Below are positions 11,416 through 19,859 of a DNA stretch of 25,731 nucleotides, in pieces. The notes beneath the pieces are model-generated. The model saw nothing but the letters and a program-made list of their open reading frames with translations, did not search any database and had not been told where the DNA came from. Positions within the stretch are counted from its first letter, which is position 1, and each line of letters opens with the position of its first letter. Position numbers and translations under genes: made by a program. The stretch comes from Beroe ovata (taxonomy: Eukaryota > Ctenophora > Nuda > Beroida > Beroidae), in NCBI GenBank assembly GCA_946803715.1, contig CAMPET010000111.1:141914-167644 (forward strand), read 5' to 3'.

Positions 11416-14400
11416 TGTCAACATGAAAAGATTTAACAGACTTCAGGCCCTCTTCAGCCCCACCGGCCGGCATGACTATCATAGACTATAGTAGCTACTC
11501 ATATACGATTGTTTGCAGAGCCGAACGTCAGATGACTGCATGAATCTTGTCGCGGTATTTATGATAGCCCATTAATCGCTGTTTATCGCCGTCATATATA
11601 AGCTACTCAACCATTATAGAACCAGTATCTATAATTCAGTGACAGATTCTGGTTTGCTACACTTAATCATATTCGAGTAGTATTTTATAAACCCATGTAT
11701 CCCGATCTCTCTATTGCGTGGCCAATGGTCACGTCTCTCTCCCTCTATTCCAAGGAAATTATAACAGCAGTTCACAACGTATGATAGGTACTACGCCGTG
11801 TGATTATAGGCGGAGATGATCGCATAGTATGTCTAAATGATAGTAAATGTCACTTTGACTGTAATTCAATGATAATCATGGAGGTCTGTTTTGGGTTTCC
11901 CTCTCACAGTTAGTTATTCATGATGGATAGTTAGTGCATGATGGATAACTAAGTCTGCTGCCTTAACTTGTTATAGTACTTGTCAAGTGATTTTAACGAT
12001 TTTACCGAGCGTTGCAGTTTTCTGTTAAAACTGTCAAAGCTCTTCAGCTGTCAAGTATTGATGCAAATAACTAAATAAGGGGAGCATTTCTACCCCTTTT
12101 CGCGTTACACCTGCAGTCCTGCATATGTCAGTTTTTCAGTTCCCACTATTCGTTACACCAGTTAGCGTTACGCATTCGTGACATTTCAAACACAGCTGGT
12201 GCTCATAAATAACTCATACTGACACTCGAACTAATGAACGGCACACCTGACAACAGCTTCTACTGACAACAGCTTGACAACGTATCCTACCGAAACATGC
12301 TGACACGCTAACTATTGCATATCACAACTGTATCCCTCGCAGCTATGTCGAACAGGACTATAGGAATAGCTGGACTGTACAACTCTACTGTGGATACTGT
12401 CCTTGGGTCAACACTCATCATCATGACTCTTATCGGGTAGACCTATACGAGTTAAAACACAAGTTTTCTCCTCTTCTCTCCCCCTTGATGGAAGAATTCC
12501 CTCGTTTACATACCATCCATCACATACACACACACACAAACACATACACACTTACAAACACATTCCCTTGATCCCTGGTCAGTGGTCACCCTCTTCTCCC
12601 CCCTAGGCTGTGTGGTAACGGTTTCGTGGTGTACATGCTCAGTAAGAAGCTCAAACTCCGCTCCAACACCCTGACCACCATGGTACTGATACAGTTGGCA
12701 GTTACCGATCTGATGAGCGTCATACCCACCTCATTCATCGGTTACTGCCTGCTCCGGGGCCGGGACCTCCCACCGCCCTCCACCTGGGTCCTCGTCTTGG
12801 AGAATATCATAGGGTGGTTGGGCAACGTCATGCCCCTCGCCTCCATATACCTCGTAACCATCCTTAGTTTCGGGAGGTTCATCGCTATTTACCGCTCGTT
12901 CGACTACCTGACCATCATGTCGGAGCGCAACACGGGCGTGATGTGCTGCGTGGCGTGGCTACTGGCGGCGGGGGTGGCGTGTATCCCGTACTATGGCGGC
13001 AACCACTACGTTTATGATCCCCACGTGTGCTTCATGTTTGTCAGTCTGGCCCAGACATTCCCCTCGTTCAGTGAGTCAGCACTGACGGCACTCTACATCA
13101 CCATCAACCTGGGTCTCGTGATTATACCAGCTTTCTTCATGGTATGCTGCTGCATGGCTGTCATCATCAGACTCCGGGATGAGAAACGGATAATACCGAG
13201 CAATCAGATTGCTGAAAACTCCACCAATCACGCGGCAAACACTGTGCTCATGATCACCATTGCGTTCATCCTGTGCTACGGACCGTACTTCTTGTCCACA
13301 CTGGAAAACCTGCTACGACGACTGGGCGCTATAGACAAGGACTGGATGATAAAAGCGCTGGGACTGCAAACAGCGGTGTACCTGACTATCGTTGTTCATT
13401 TTGTGTGCATGGCACTGAACAGCTGCATCAACCCCTGTATCTACTACCTCCGGGCAAAGAAATTCCGGGACGACATGACGAAGACAATCAGGAAGATGGG
13501 AAGCGGGATGATGACCCGGTTTTCGCGGGTCGATAAGGCGGGACGAGTTAGTAGGGTGACGAGAACAAGTGGTGTGTCACCCCGTCACCCCTACTGCAAA
13601 CACAACATATACAGCAAACTCCCGGGAGTGGAAGAAGAGGATCAGTTACACGCTGATGAGGGGGTGTGATGAGTGTGATGAGGTGGTGTGATGAGTGTGA
13701 TGAGATATTTATTCAATTTCAAGTATCTACCTCAAAAATGACGGAGGAATATGCAAAAAACAGAACTGCTACTTTCAAATTCATTCATCGACAAGGCACA
13801 ATCTGAGCCTGAAAAAGTAATGCGGACTTCAACATAGCAATCCTTAACTATTCCAGAAGAAATCCTGAAAATTTCATCAAGTTATCTCAAGAAACGCCGG
13901 AGATATGCAAGTTTTTGTAAAGCACACAGATGTGATTGTGGATGTTTCCTTTTGTCCACCTTATTAAATTTGGGATGGTAATCGTCCACATTGGCATCAT
14001 ATTGTACCTCGCCAAGAATGAACCTTGTCAGCACGGGTAGGGAGTAATCACACATATGGTAACCCTTCTTGTTTGATAGCTAAACCTTATTTCGACATGC
14101 TAGACATTATGTCGACATAATAAAGTCTCGCCTTCATTAGTTTGTGTTATGATATATTTGACTGTTAGTGTGTGAAACATATTTTGCATTTGTGTGCTGT
14201 TTGTGTTTATCATTATACATTATTTGTCGAAAACTGTTTTATTCGGGGTCAGTTCACAGTTAGATTTCATGTTGAATTGTTGTTTGACTTAGAAAACCTC
14301 ATTTTTCAACTCCTTTGAAGTATGTTTGGGAACTTTCCAACTGTGGTCGGATGTGAAAATATCCAAATTTTGTCGAAATATGGAGTGTTGATTTTCACAT

Positions 14401-17400
14401 GAGCCGAAACCATGATCACGTGGTTTTGTCGCGGCTTTCTCTCCCAGCATACCCAATAGAAGCTAGCAGTATCAAGCAGTGCCAGTCTCCGATCGAATTT
14501 ACAATTTAAAATGTTAACCGAATTCCCATTATAAAATTGTCGGTAATCGGTCTTTGTAAAAGTGTTGAAACGGAAATTTCAGAGACCGATGAAATCTACG
14601 GTTGCCCATACAGTGAATGATATGGTAGTGGTGATATAGTCACATAAGATCAGGAGAAATACCAAATCCCTGACACGATCACGACATTGTTATATTGCAA
14701 AAGACGTGGTGTACCTTGATGATTACTCGATGATCTGAATCCTCCACTAACGCCTTTGTATCTGCATCGTATCCATCAACCTGAAACGGAACATTTCATA
14801 GGTATTCCGGTTACTTGAAGCGCGTCGTTATGATAATTGCCGATTGTAGGATTAGAGTAACTCATATATTGTGTAGTGTGTACACTATACATACCGGTGT
14901 AAACAGAGGCGGAAAGGAGAAGACGCGTACAATGTACATTTCAGTGAAAAATGCTTACAATTCCTTACAATCACGCGTCTTGTTCTTACCGCCCCTCTTT
15001 TACACCACCTTATCTCATATATTGAGATAAATAGAGTTCTGCTGAGAACGGTGAGGGGTGGCACTCAACAATCTCTAATACCTGTGTTCGGATGATATTT
15101 GCAATAACGGGAACAAATGCACCGGGTATCTCCAAATCGTCTACCAGTATCTCAGAGAACTGTTCAGGAGTCAGGTTCTTCTCTGAAATGATTTCATGTA
15201 TTGGCATGTATAGGTATGTATAGGTATGTATAGGTGAGTATAGGTTTGTGCAGTAGTTATTTCACAAATTGATTAAACTTTATAACGGAACCGAGTTGCA
15301 CGTCAAAAACACCTTTTATTCATGTCTGAGCGCTGTTCGCGATGAACATAATATGAACAAATGAATGTTTGCATGTACCATTCTTATTCCATGTCAATGT
15401 ATCACGCAGTCTGTGCCCCTCCAAGTCAAAGTCAAGACGAATGGGGACCAGGTATTCCTCAAGCTCTGCAGCCTCTAACATCGTCATTTCATCGATATCA
15501 TTACTGAAGAAAAACAGTCAATACAGCATTTGGGCAATGAATACATTCATCTTTCACTGTAATGCTCTTTCCGATTCAATACTGAACAGTGAGCATCAAT
15601 ATAACCATGTGATCATATCCTCACCAAATACTCACATGATAGGACTACTCCTGACTCTCTTAGTCAGGAACCGTGACCTGCTGACAGGTGTTGCTGTGGG
15701 TACTGCGTCCAAGTGGTGTGACTGGGTGCCTGGTACGGTCTGTGGTACCCAAGTGGGGTTGGGTCGAGACCCTCTCGTCCTGCGGGCTGGGGTTGTTCCT
15801 TCCTCTTTCTGAGTGTGGTGAACATGTGAGTGAGACGACCACTGCTATTGTTACCAGAAATACAATGTACACTATACAGTGTACAAAATGTATGATGTAT
15901 CGGAGCACTTAAATACTCTTGCGCGCCGCGCTACTAAATCGGTATTTTGCGCGAAGGAATCAATTAAATAGCGTTTGGAGTTCGCGCGCAACGCAACCCC
16001 GGGAAATTTTGAACAATGGGAAGTGTTGCAGACAGTAAAAGGTCAAGTTATGAATTACTGAGCTCTTATTTGATGAGCGGCAACTCACGTTATCCTGTCT
16101 TTTCACCGGTTCTGATCCTATCTTGTACTGAAATAGAAGTCATGAAACACTGAAGAGTCCTATCAAGGAATGTCTGAAATCACGATGTATAACAATGTAT
16201 CACAATGCATCTATAGGTACATTGTGCAATTGTATAGTACAGCACTCATGAAGTAGTATTTAAGTATTTACCTTGTCATCTAGTCCATCTATGATATCAT
16301 CTATTTCTGTGGCTCTTACTAGCGTAATGTTGTTGGTGCTCATTGTTGATATGATACCTTGCGATTCTATTCTCTTCCTCTCGTCAAACGAGGCTTGCTT
16401 CCTCCAGAGACCAGGATACCTGAAGTACATTCGATCAACAGCATGTCCACGAACTTGGTTCAATGTACCATGTTACCATGTAACCAGTCTGTTTTGTGGA
16501 TACCCGGGTATCATAATGTTTCTATTCTTCATTCCTCCCTCCCCTCACACATCGTAGATCAGGATTAATGAATCTTTTTCCATTATTGCGCACCAAGAGA
16601 ATCATACATACGCATTCAAACACACACGCACATACACACACAGTTTTGTGCTAACTGCTATCGACAAGCTTTGATAAGCGATCTGCGCTATGATGTAACT
16701 CGACTTTAGAGTCGCTGTAATTGTTTCCATACCAGCTGCAGTGGATTGCGACCCGATTGCGGTATCTAATTGATATCAAATCCTTGTGATCAGAAGCGAC
16801 CATCCTTAATCGCTAATCTGAGTTCGACTAGCACACCAGTTACTGGGTTATACCTACGCTGTGAAATAATTCGTATAGAGAGCGGCATTATTGATATTGA
16901 GGAACTTAAGAGTGTGTCCTTCATTCTGCATAAAACCCATTATTTAGTGATAGATAGGAGCCCGGGTTTTCAAATATTAATATTACATACGCTACTATAA
17001 TAAGCATAGGTTGAGGTAAGGTGTTCGCCAAGGAGCGGCTGATTATGCAAGATGCCGGGATTGTACGTTAAATAGGAGCAATTTGTCTCACACCCAGTAG
17101 GTAACACATTATCAAACATGTTCATCATATTGAAAGTACCATTGTTAGTCTTATCCACACCCCAATGCAAGAAGAATAGATCACAACCCAATTTATAGGT
17201 TTACAGACCCTCCCTCTCCCCCCTGTATAATACGGATGTCGTAATGCCCCAAATACTAGTCACTATGATAGTCCCAAATAACACCTCCTCCCTGTACATT
17301 AATAGTCTCGTGACCCGCCCCTTATCACGACCCAAATAGCACGTACTTCCTGTACAGTAGACCACGTGTCATCTTGAGATGGGCTCCAACCTCACTCCCG

Positions 17401-17504
17401 ATCATATACAGCTCGCCCGTGTCGTCGATCACGAATCTATCCGGCTTCCGGCCCGTCGTGACAATCGGCTCGTCCCGCTCGTCTTTGTCCTTGGTTCGGC
17501 CCAT
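1254..17504 (-). CDS. SMARCB1: SMARCB1/SNF5/INI1, core subunit of SWI/SNF (BAF) chromatin remodeller, nine exons
   Basis: Coding exons on the minus strand are 17504-17347, 16419-16272, 16127-16089, 15808-15636, 15503-15379, 15182-15082, 14780-14715, 1772-1627 and 1458-1254. They total 1161 nt and give 386 residues plus a TAG stop; human SMARCB1 is 385 residues. All junctions are GT-AG and keep frame. Domains in order: an N-terminal winged-helix-like region (about residues 24-102, with [10 protein letters not shown] and KYPGLWRK); a linker with TWVPQ and [11 protein letters not shown]5 repeat 1 (about 191-250, VPIRLDF and [10 protein letters not shown]); SNF5 repeat 2 (about 271-335, [22 protein letters not shown]); and a basic C-terminal helix ([19 protein letters not shown]). 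In the family this helix contacts the nucleosome acidic patch, and the repeats bind other SWI/SNF subunits in the nucleus. The start ATG has A at -3 and G at +4. The C-terminus ends four residues earlier after RRLAN than in human. No canonical AATAAA was seen within 700 bp downstream. Confidence 0.97.
1627..1772 (-). CDS. SMARCB1: SMARCB1 exon 8 (SNF5 repeat 2)
   Basis: Codons 271-318 plus two bases. Acceptor CTCCCTCAG/CTGAAT, preceded by a perfect TACTAAC branch-point-like heptamer at 1801-1795. It encodes [39 protein letters not shown] and ISAISY. The donor TACAG/GTTGGA is a weak match to consensus, but the protein alignment requires it: AG plus T gives Ser of YSIRGQL. Confidence 0.96.
2371..2617. 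repeat. GTGA tetranucleotide minisatellite
   Basis: About 245 bp of GTGA units with higher-order blocks such as GTGAGTCAGTGAGTGAGTGA, some recurring 100 bp apart. The long minus-strand frame rich in Leu-Thr-His-Ser is a by-product of the repeat. Confidence 0.95.
3397..3460. repeat. CA-rich microsatellite
   Basis: Imperfect CACAGA/CACACA units. Confidence 0.85.
4121..4198. repeat. CA microsatellite with an unresolved base at 4176
   Basis: Nearly pure CA repeat interrupted by GA, TA and an N. The N marks an assembly join or a collapsed repeat. Confidence 0.92.
4258..4286. repeat. CA microsatellite
   Basis: Short, nearly pure CA run. Confidence 0.88.
4514..4885. repeat. Near-duplicate block 1, copy A
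   Basis: About 370 bp starting TCGCTATTATTATAGGGG and ending in a CACAGA microsatellite. It is immediately followed by N at 4886 and a diverged second copy. See findings for the allelic-join interpretation. Confidence 0.9.
4887..5218. repeat. Near-duplicate block 1, copy B
   Basis: Begins TCGCTATTATTATAGGGG directly after the N and matches copy A with substitutions and small indels. It ends at another N (5219) inside a CA repeat. Confidence 0.9.
5784..5850. repeat. Short tandem repeat around GTACCACTTTTATATGTACA
   Basis: Three to four degenerate copies of a unit of about 20-35 bp built from TACCACTT and ATGTACAG. Confidence 0.75.
6362..6392. repeat. Pure TG microsatellite
   Basis: About fifteen uninterrupted TG units, likely polymorphic. 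Confidence 0.95.
6643..6890. repeat. 250-bp polypyrimidine tract
   Basis: Almost pure C/T on the plus strand in TCTCC/TCTTC units, with an internal longer unit containing CCATCTCCCTACTTATC that recurs about 60 bp apart. The SMARCB1 transcript reads it as purine. Confidence 0.93.
7967..8006. repeat. TG microsatellite
   Basis: TG run with two TA interruptions. Confidence 0.93.
8907..9142. repeat. Degenerate CA/CACAGA repeat field
   Basis: About 235 bp of decayed CACA, CAGACA and ATACA units. Open frames across it reflect the repeat only. Confidence 0.88.
9364..9386. other. Perfect 10-bp hairpin with 3-nt loop
   Basis: CCTCGTTAGC, GCT loop, GCTAACGAGG. The arms are exact reverse complements. 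No U-run follows on either strand, so it is not a bacterial-type terminator; role unknown. Confidence 0.85.
10506..10916. repeat. Near-duplicate block 2, copy A
   Basis: 411 bp starting AGAACCGCATCGTAATTC and ending at N 10917. Copy B follows directly. I judge identity at roughly 95 percent by eye. Confidence 0.93.
10918..11327. repeat. Near-duplicate block 2, copy B
   Basis: Same start motif as copy A, almost the same length (about 410 bp), with scattered substitutions. It continues into unique sequence and a CA microsatellite. Confidence 0.93.
11354..11415. repeat. CA microsatellite
   Basis: Nearly pure CA run adjoining near-duplicate block 2 copy B. Confidence 0.93.
12345..12436 (+). CDS. 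GPCR-A exon 1
   Basis: Thirty codons plus two bases: extracellular N-terminus and the first two-thirds of TM1. Donor ATCGG/GTAGAC, acceptor CCCCCCTAG/GCTGTG. Joining yields [13 protein letters not shown], a contiguous TM1 with the GN motif split by the intron in phase 2. The donor is a weak consensus match, so RNA evidence would be useful, but no other nearby join restores the GN motif. Confidence 0.85.
12345..13669 (+). CDS. GPCR-A: class A (rhodopsin-like) receptor, two exons, nested antisense in SMARCB1 intron 7
   Basis: Exons 12345-12436 and 12607-13669 give 384 residues and a TGA stop; the intron is 170 bp. The N-terminus is short, with glycosylation sites NRT (N3) and NST (N13). TM1 carries GLCGN (N35), TM2 LAVTDLM (D65), TM4 AWLLA (W148), TM5 IIPAF (P205), TM6 FILCYGP (C254, P257) and TM7 NPCIY (306-310), followed by helix 8 (AKKFRDD) and a basic C-tail. 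These are defining class A positions. The TM3 end reads GRF (120-122) in place of DRY. Counting back 25 residues from R121 gives E96 where the disulfide Cys3.25 is expected, although ECL2 still has C172. It acts at the plasma membrane, presumably through G proteins; the ligand cannot be assigned. An in-frame TAA 36 nt upstream supports the ATG chosen. A candidate AATAAA lies at 14119. Confidence 0.93.
12520..12562. repeat. CA microsatellite inside the GPCR-A intron
   Basis: Short interrupted CA repeat between the two GPCR-A exons. Confidence 0.88.
13670..14714. other. GPCR-A 3' region and proximal part of SMARCB1 intron 7
   Basis: No gene seen. A candidate poly(A) signal AATAAA at 14119-14124 on the plus strand could end GPCR-A, giving a 3' UTR of about 450 nt. 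The remainder up to the exon 7 donor is AT-rich unique sequence. Confidence 0.5.
14119..14124 (+). terminator. Candidate poly(A) signal for GPCR-A
   Basis: AATAAA about 450 nt after the GPCR-A stop codon and before SMARCB1 exon 7 on the opposite strand. Confidence 0.35.
14715..14780 (-). CDS. SMARCB1: SMARCB1 exon 7 (66 nt, between SNF5 repeats)
   Basis: Twenty-two codons, phase 0-0, from VDGYDADT to [10 protein letters not shown]. Acceptor GTTTCAG/GTTGAT, donor AAG/GTACAC. It corresponds to the human segment ending EDQSDQRVIIK. Its donor opens the 12.9-kb intron that holds the antisense GPCR gene. Confidence 0.93.
14872..15013. mobile_element. Possible MITE-like inverted-repeat element in SMARCB1 intron 6
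   Basis: Imperfect inverted arms at 14896-14928 and 14973-15006 (GGTGTAAA... to ACGCGT and the reverse complement) enclose a loop of about 44 nt. The 11-bp direct repeat CTCATATATTG at 14861-14871 and 15014-15024 flanks the structure, as a target-site duplication might. There is no coding capacity. It could instead be a fortuitous hairpin. Confidence 0.5.
15082..15182 (-). CDS. SMARCB1: SMARCB1 exon 6 (SNF5 repeat 1)
   Basis: Codons 215-248. Acceptor CATTTCAG/AGAAG, donor ACACAG/GTATTA. It encodes [19 protein letters not shown] then [12 protein letters not shown], which aligns with human MTPEMFSEILCDDLDL and FVPAIASAIRQQ. Together with exon 7 it is 167 nt, the length I recall for the single human exon 6. 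Confidence 0.97.
15379..15503 (-). CDS. SMARCB1: SMARCB1 exon 5 (start of SNF5 repeat 1)
   Basis: Codons 173-214 plus one base of codon 215. Acceptor TTCTTCAG/TAAT, donor AATG/GTACAT. It encodes an acidic stretch (NDIDEM...EAAELEE) then [25 protein letters not shown], the first half of repeat 1. Confidence 0.96.
15636..15808 (-). CDS. SMARCB1: SMARCB1 exon 4 (linker)
   Basis: Residues 116-172 plus two bases. Acceptor CTCAG/AAAG, donor ATCAT/GTGAGT. It is a low-complexity, Arg/Pro/Thr-rich linker carrying [19 protein letters not shown], which aligns with the human QWVP...SSHHLDAVP block and fixes the reading frame. Confidence 0.95.
15866..15885. repeat. Inverted repeat of the GTACACTATACA family
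   Basis: TGTACACT, ATAC spacer, AGTGTACA, in SMARCB1 intron 3 about 60 bp upstream (transcript sense) of exon 4. Confidence 0.85.
16089..16127 (-). CDS. SMARCB1: SMARCB1 exon 3 (39-nt micro-exon)
   Basis: Thirteen codons in phase 0 at both ends: [13 protein letters not shown]. Acceptor TTTCAG/TAC, donor AAC/GTGAGT. It corresponds to the start of the human YKAVSISTEPP linker. Because it is phase 0-0, skipping it would keep the frame, so an alternative isoform is possible. Confidence 0.88.
16272..16419 (-). CDS. SMARCB1: SMARCB1 exon 2
   Basis: Residues 53-102. Acceptor CTTCAG/GTATCC, donor GACAAG/GTAAAT. It encodes YPGLWRK, the basic DERKR stretch, and [20 protein letters not shown], which matches the SVTLLKASEVEEILDG block of vertebrate SMARCB1. 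The human KKTKPNTKDHG linker is shortened here. Confidence 0.96.
16420..17346 (-). other. SMARCB1 intron 1 (927 bp)
   Basis: Bounded by donor GTACGT and acceptor CTTCAG. It contains a short CA microsatellite near 16619-16642. No nested gene or structured element was recognised. Confidence 0.85.
16619..16642. repeat. Short CA microsatellite
   Basis: Interrupted CA repeat in SMARCB1 intron 1. Confidence 0.85.
17347..17504 (-). CDS. SMARCB1: SMARCB1 exon 1 (initiator exon)
   Basis: Encodes residues 1-52 plus two bases of codon 53. It begins [13 protein letters not shown], a charged N-terminus unlike the human one, then runs into the conserved [14 protein letters not shown] block and GLLYRK. 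The donor reads AA/GTACGT. Joining to exon 2 completes the conserved KYPGLW. An earlier Met or an additional 5' exon cannot be excluded. Confidence 0.93.
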
Positions 17505-19859
17505 TCTCCGTGCTACACAAGTTGTGGGACAGAGTGAGACGGGGGCGGTGTAGAACTATAAGCATGACATGTGATCAGTTCATGTGGAGCTATTCTCGTC
17601 ATCCCAGATTTTCATGAGTTCATGGGGTCGAAATATATTGAATTTCAACATTTTCAATGAAACTCAGAAGGTTTGAAAAACATTTGATTGGTTGTATGAT
17701 AAATAAAAAGCTTATAAAACATTTAAGCATAGATTAGCTACACCAATCATTAGGGCAGTGTACATGATATTCCATTTTCCCAATCATCATATTATATGAT
17801 CGTCTGCCAAATATTACACTAGAGTATTTTCATAGAAATCTGTCCCATATAGAGCATCTGTTGAAATTAATATACATATGCAATTGCATGACCCATGTCG
17901 CCCCTTGATTTCAACAAGCTCAGAATCATAACTATCATCCTAAAATATCTATTGTCATTTTGGAAAATACCTCTGATGAAAGGAGATATCGAAAAAACAA
18001 ACAATCCATACTTCGATCATTGTTCTCATTGGTTTTTCATCTAATTAGAACAAAAACAGCACCGAGTCAGATAAAACATCTGCAAAGAGGGAAGTCGACG
18101 ATTCGCGAACAAATTATTGTGGTTTTCAACTAAAACGAGCGTGTTACGGTGGAACATACATCATTTTATCTAGCTGTCAAAATCATTAGCGTGTAATGAT
18201 GTGATTAAAACAATCATTCATCTCTCTATTAACTACACCTACTATATTTTAGTGATGGACTATTCCCTATAAAAGCCACAAAAGTTGGATCACACGAACA
18301 GGAATAAAGGAACGTATCATATAAAAGGAGGGTCTAATAAGGTGAAAGCCTCTTATATCTTACTTGAGGTATACCTATGCAATTCGCAGTTTATTGAACG
18401 CTTTAACTGTACAATTATTAGAAACACTTCAACTGGACTTGGAACACAAGGATAATAATTATCAAGATAACCTGACTTTATCTATAATACCACCTTTACA
18501 AGGATCATAATGGCTCATCTCTCTTTCTCTTATAATCTCCTTAAACTAACACAAATTAAAATGCCTAGTAATAATCAAAGCTAAGCTATTCCTATTTTAG
18601 TTACAATCAACTAAAAACACATATATAATTAATAGATAATTAATTATAAGAATCATCAATTTTCATATAAAACTTAAAATAAATTATCATCGGGTAATAT
18701 GGTACATCGTGCTAGGGTGGTAATAAATTAGCATTCCGCACGACAGCACGTGCATGGAATGAACGTAACCTTCTGTTTTAAAATAAAATTTCAAAGCAAC
18801 CAATAAAATGTGATTTTTCATTGCGCCATACCTATTCACTATCCATTATCACGGAAATAGTTGTATGTGAAGTAAAAAGCGTTTTTTCACCCCATGTGAT
18901 GAGCAATAATTACAGATCTTCATTGCAATCTATGAGCTCTTACCAATTATCTAATTAGATATTCAATTAGGTAATTACTTGGAGAACGCAGTACTGTCTA
19001 CCACGAGCGTGGGGCAATGATCGATTCATGACATACATAGAAACCCCTGGAGTCTATAACATGAAGAAAAATGAATCATAATCTAGTGCTCGCCCAACTG
19101 TCAATGCAAAATGGTTCTGTAAATCATATGCAAACGGCACGCACCGATATCGCTGATGTCGGAAGAGACAGAAGCATAGTAAACAAACGGCCGATTTTCT
19201 CGATCAGAAACATTTTGCATCACTTTTCGTGATTGAAATAAATCAAAAATTAATTATCATTATCAAGTGTATTTTAAAATTATACAAAAACTGAAAATAA
19301 TCAGTAAACCACAGTTCCCCGTTTCTTCACATATATCAGAATTGTACATGTATGACTGTGATTCCGGTTTGATCAATGAGAAATATTCAACCGTAAGATA
19401 GTGATCATGTCAAAACAACATATAGGTAGCGCGGCGTTCCAGGCTCTTCGATTATCAGAGCGCTCGTCATATTGCCTCCACAGTTTAGTAAATATCTGTC
19501 GCGCTCTAATAATATATCTATACACTCAATGTAAAGCTACATTCGATCGATCCCAGCGCATTTCCGGAATCCCTCTCCATGATAAATGTGTGTGTGCGTG
19601 TGTCTATTTTAGTAGAATACATTCCGTGAGAATCATATGATTCTGCTGTAAAAGGTAGGTATCGGACATCGGTGGTATGAGTAGAATTTCATAACTTTTT
19701 AATTTATCTAATGCGATATTGCGACAGGAACTTCCTTATTGATGGGTGATGAAAATTCATAAGGAGGTTGAATAGCATGGTATACCAAAACAAACAAACA
19801 CACACAAACATTCTGACAATCTGAACCCCTACACAAACACACATACACACACGGCAACT
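17505..19859. other. Intergenic region upstream of SMARCB1
   Basis: About 2.35 kb, strongly AT-rich around 18400-18700, with no convincing coding potential on either strand. It must contain the SMARCB1 promoter and, at its far end, the GPCR-B 3' UTR. I see no clear TATA box. Noted contents are an imperfect TAATTA-rich palindrome at 18943-18982 and a CA-rich tract at 19788-19855. Confidence 0.55.
19788..19855. repeat. CA/CAAA-rich tract at the GPCR-B 3' end
   Basis: Degenerate CACACAAA units ending a few bases past the GPCR-B stop codon, so it would lie in the 3' UTR. Confidence 0.8.

Larger units (their letters stand above)
1773..12344. other. SMARCB1 intron 7, distal part: repeat-rich, no confirmed exon
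   Basis: Between exon 8 and the nested GPCR-A there is about 10.6 kb. It contains the GTGA minisatellite, at least eight CA/TG microsatellites, a pyrimidine tract, two near-duplicate blocks split by single Ns, and scattered short palindromes. Two open stretches (6997-7260 and 9401-9700, plus strand) look slightly protein-like but match no family I recognise. Confidence 0.6.
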
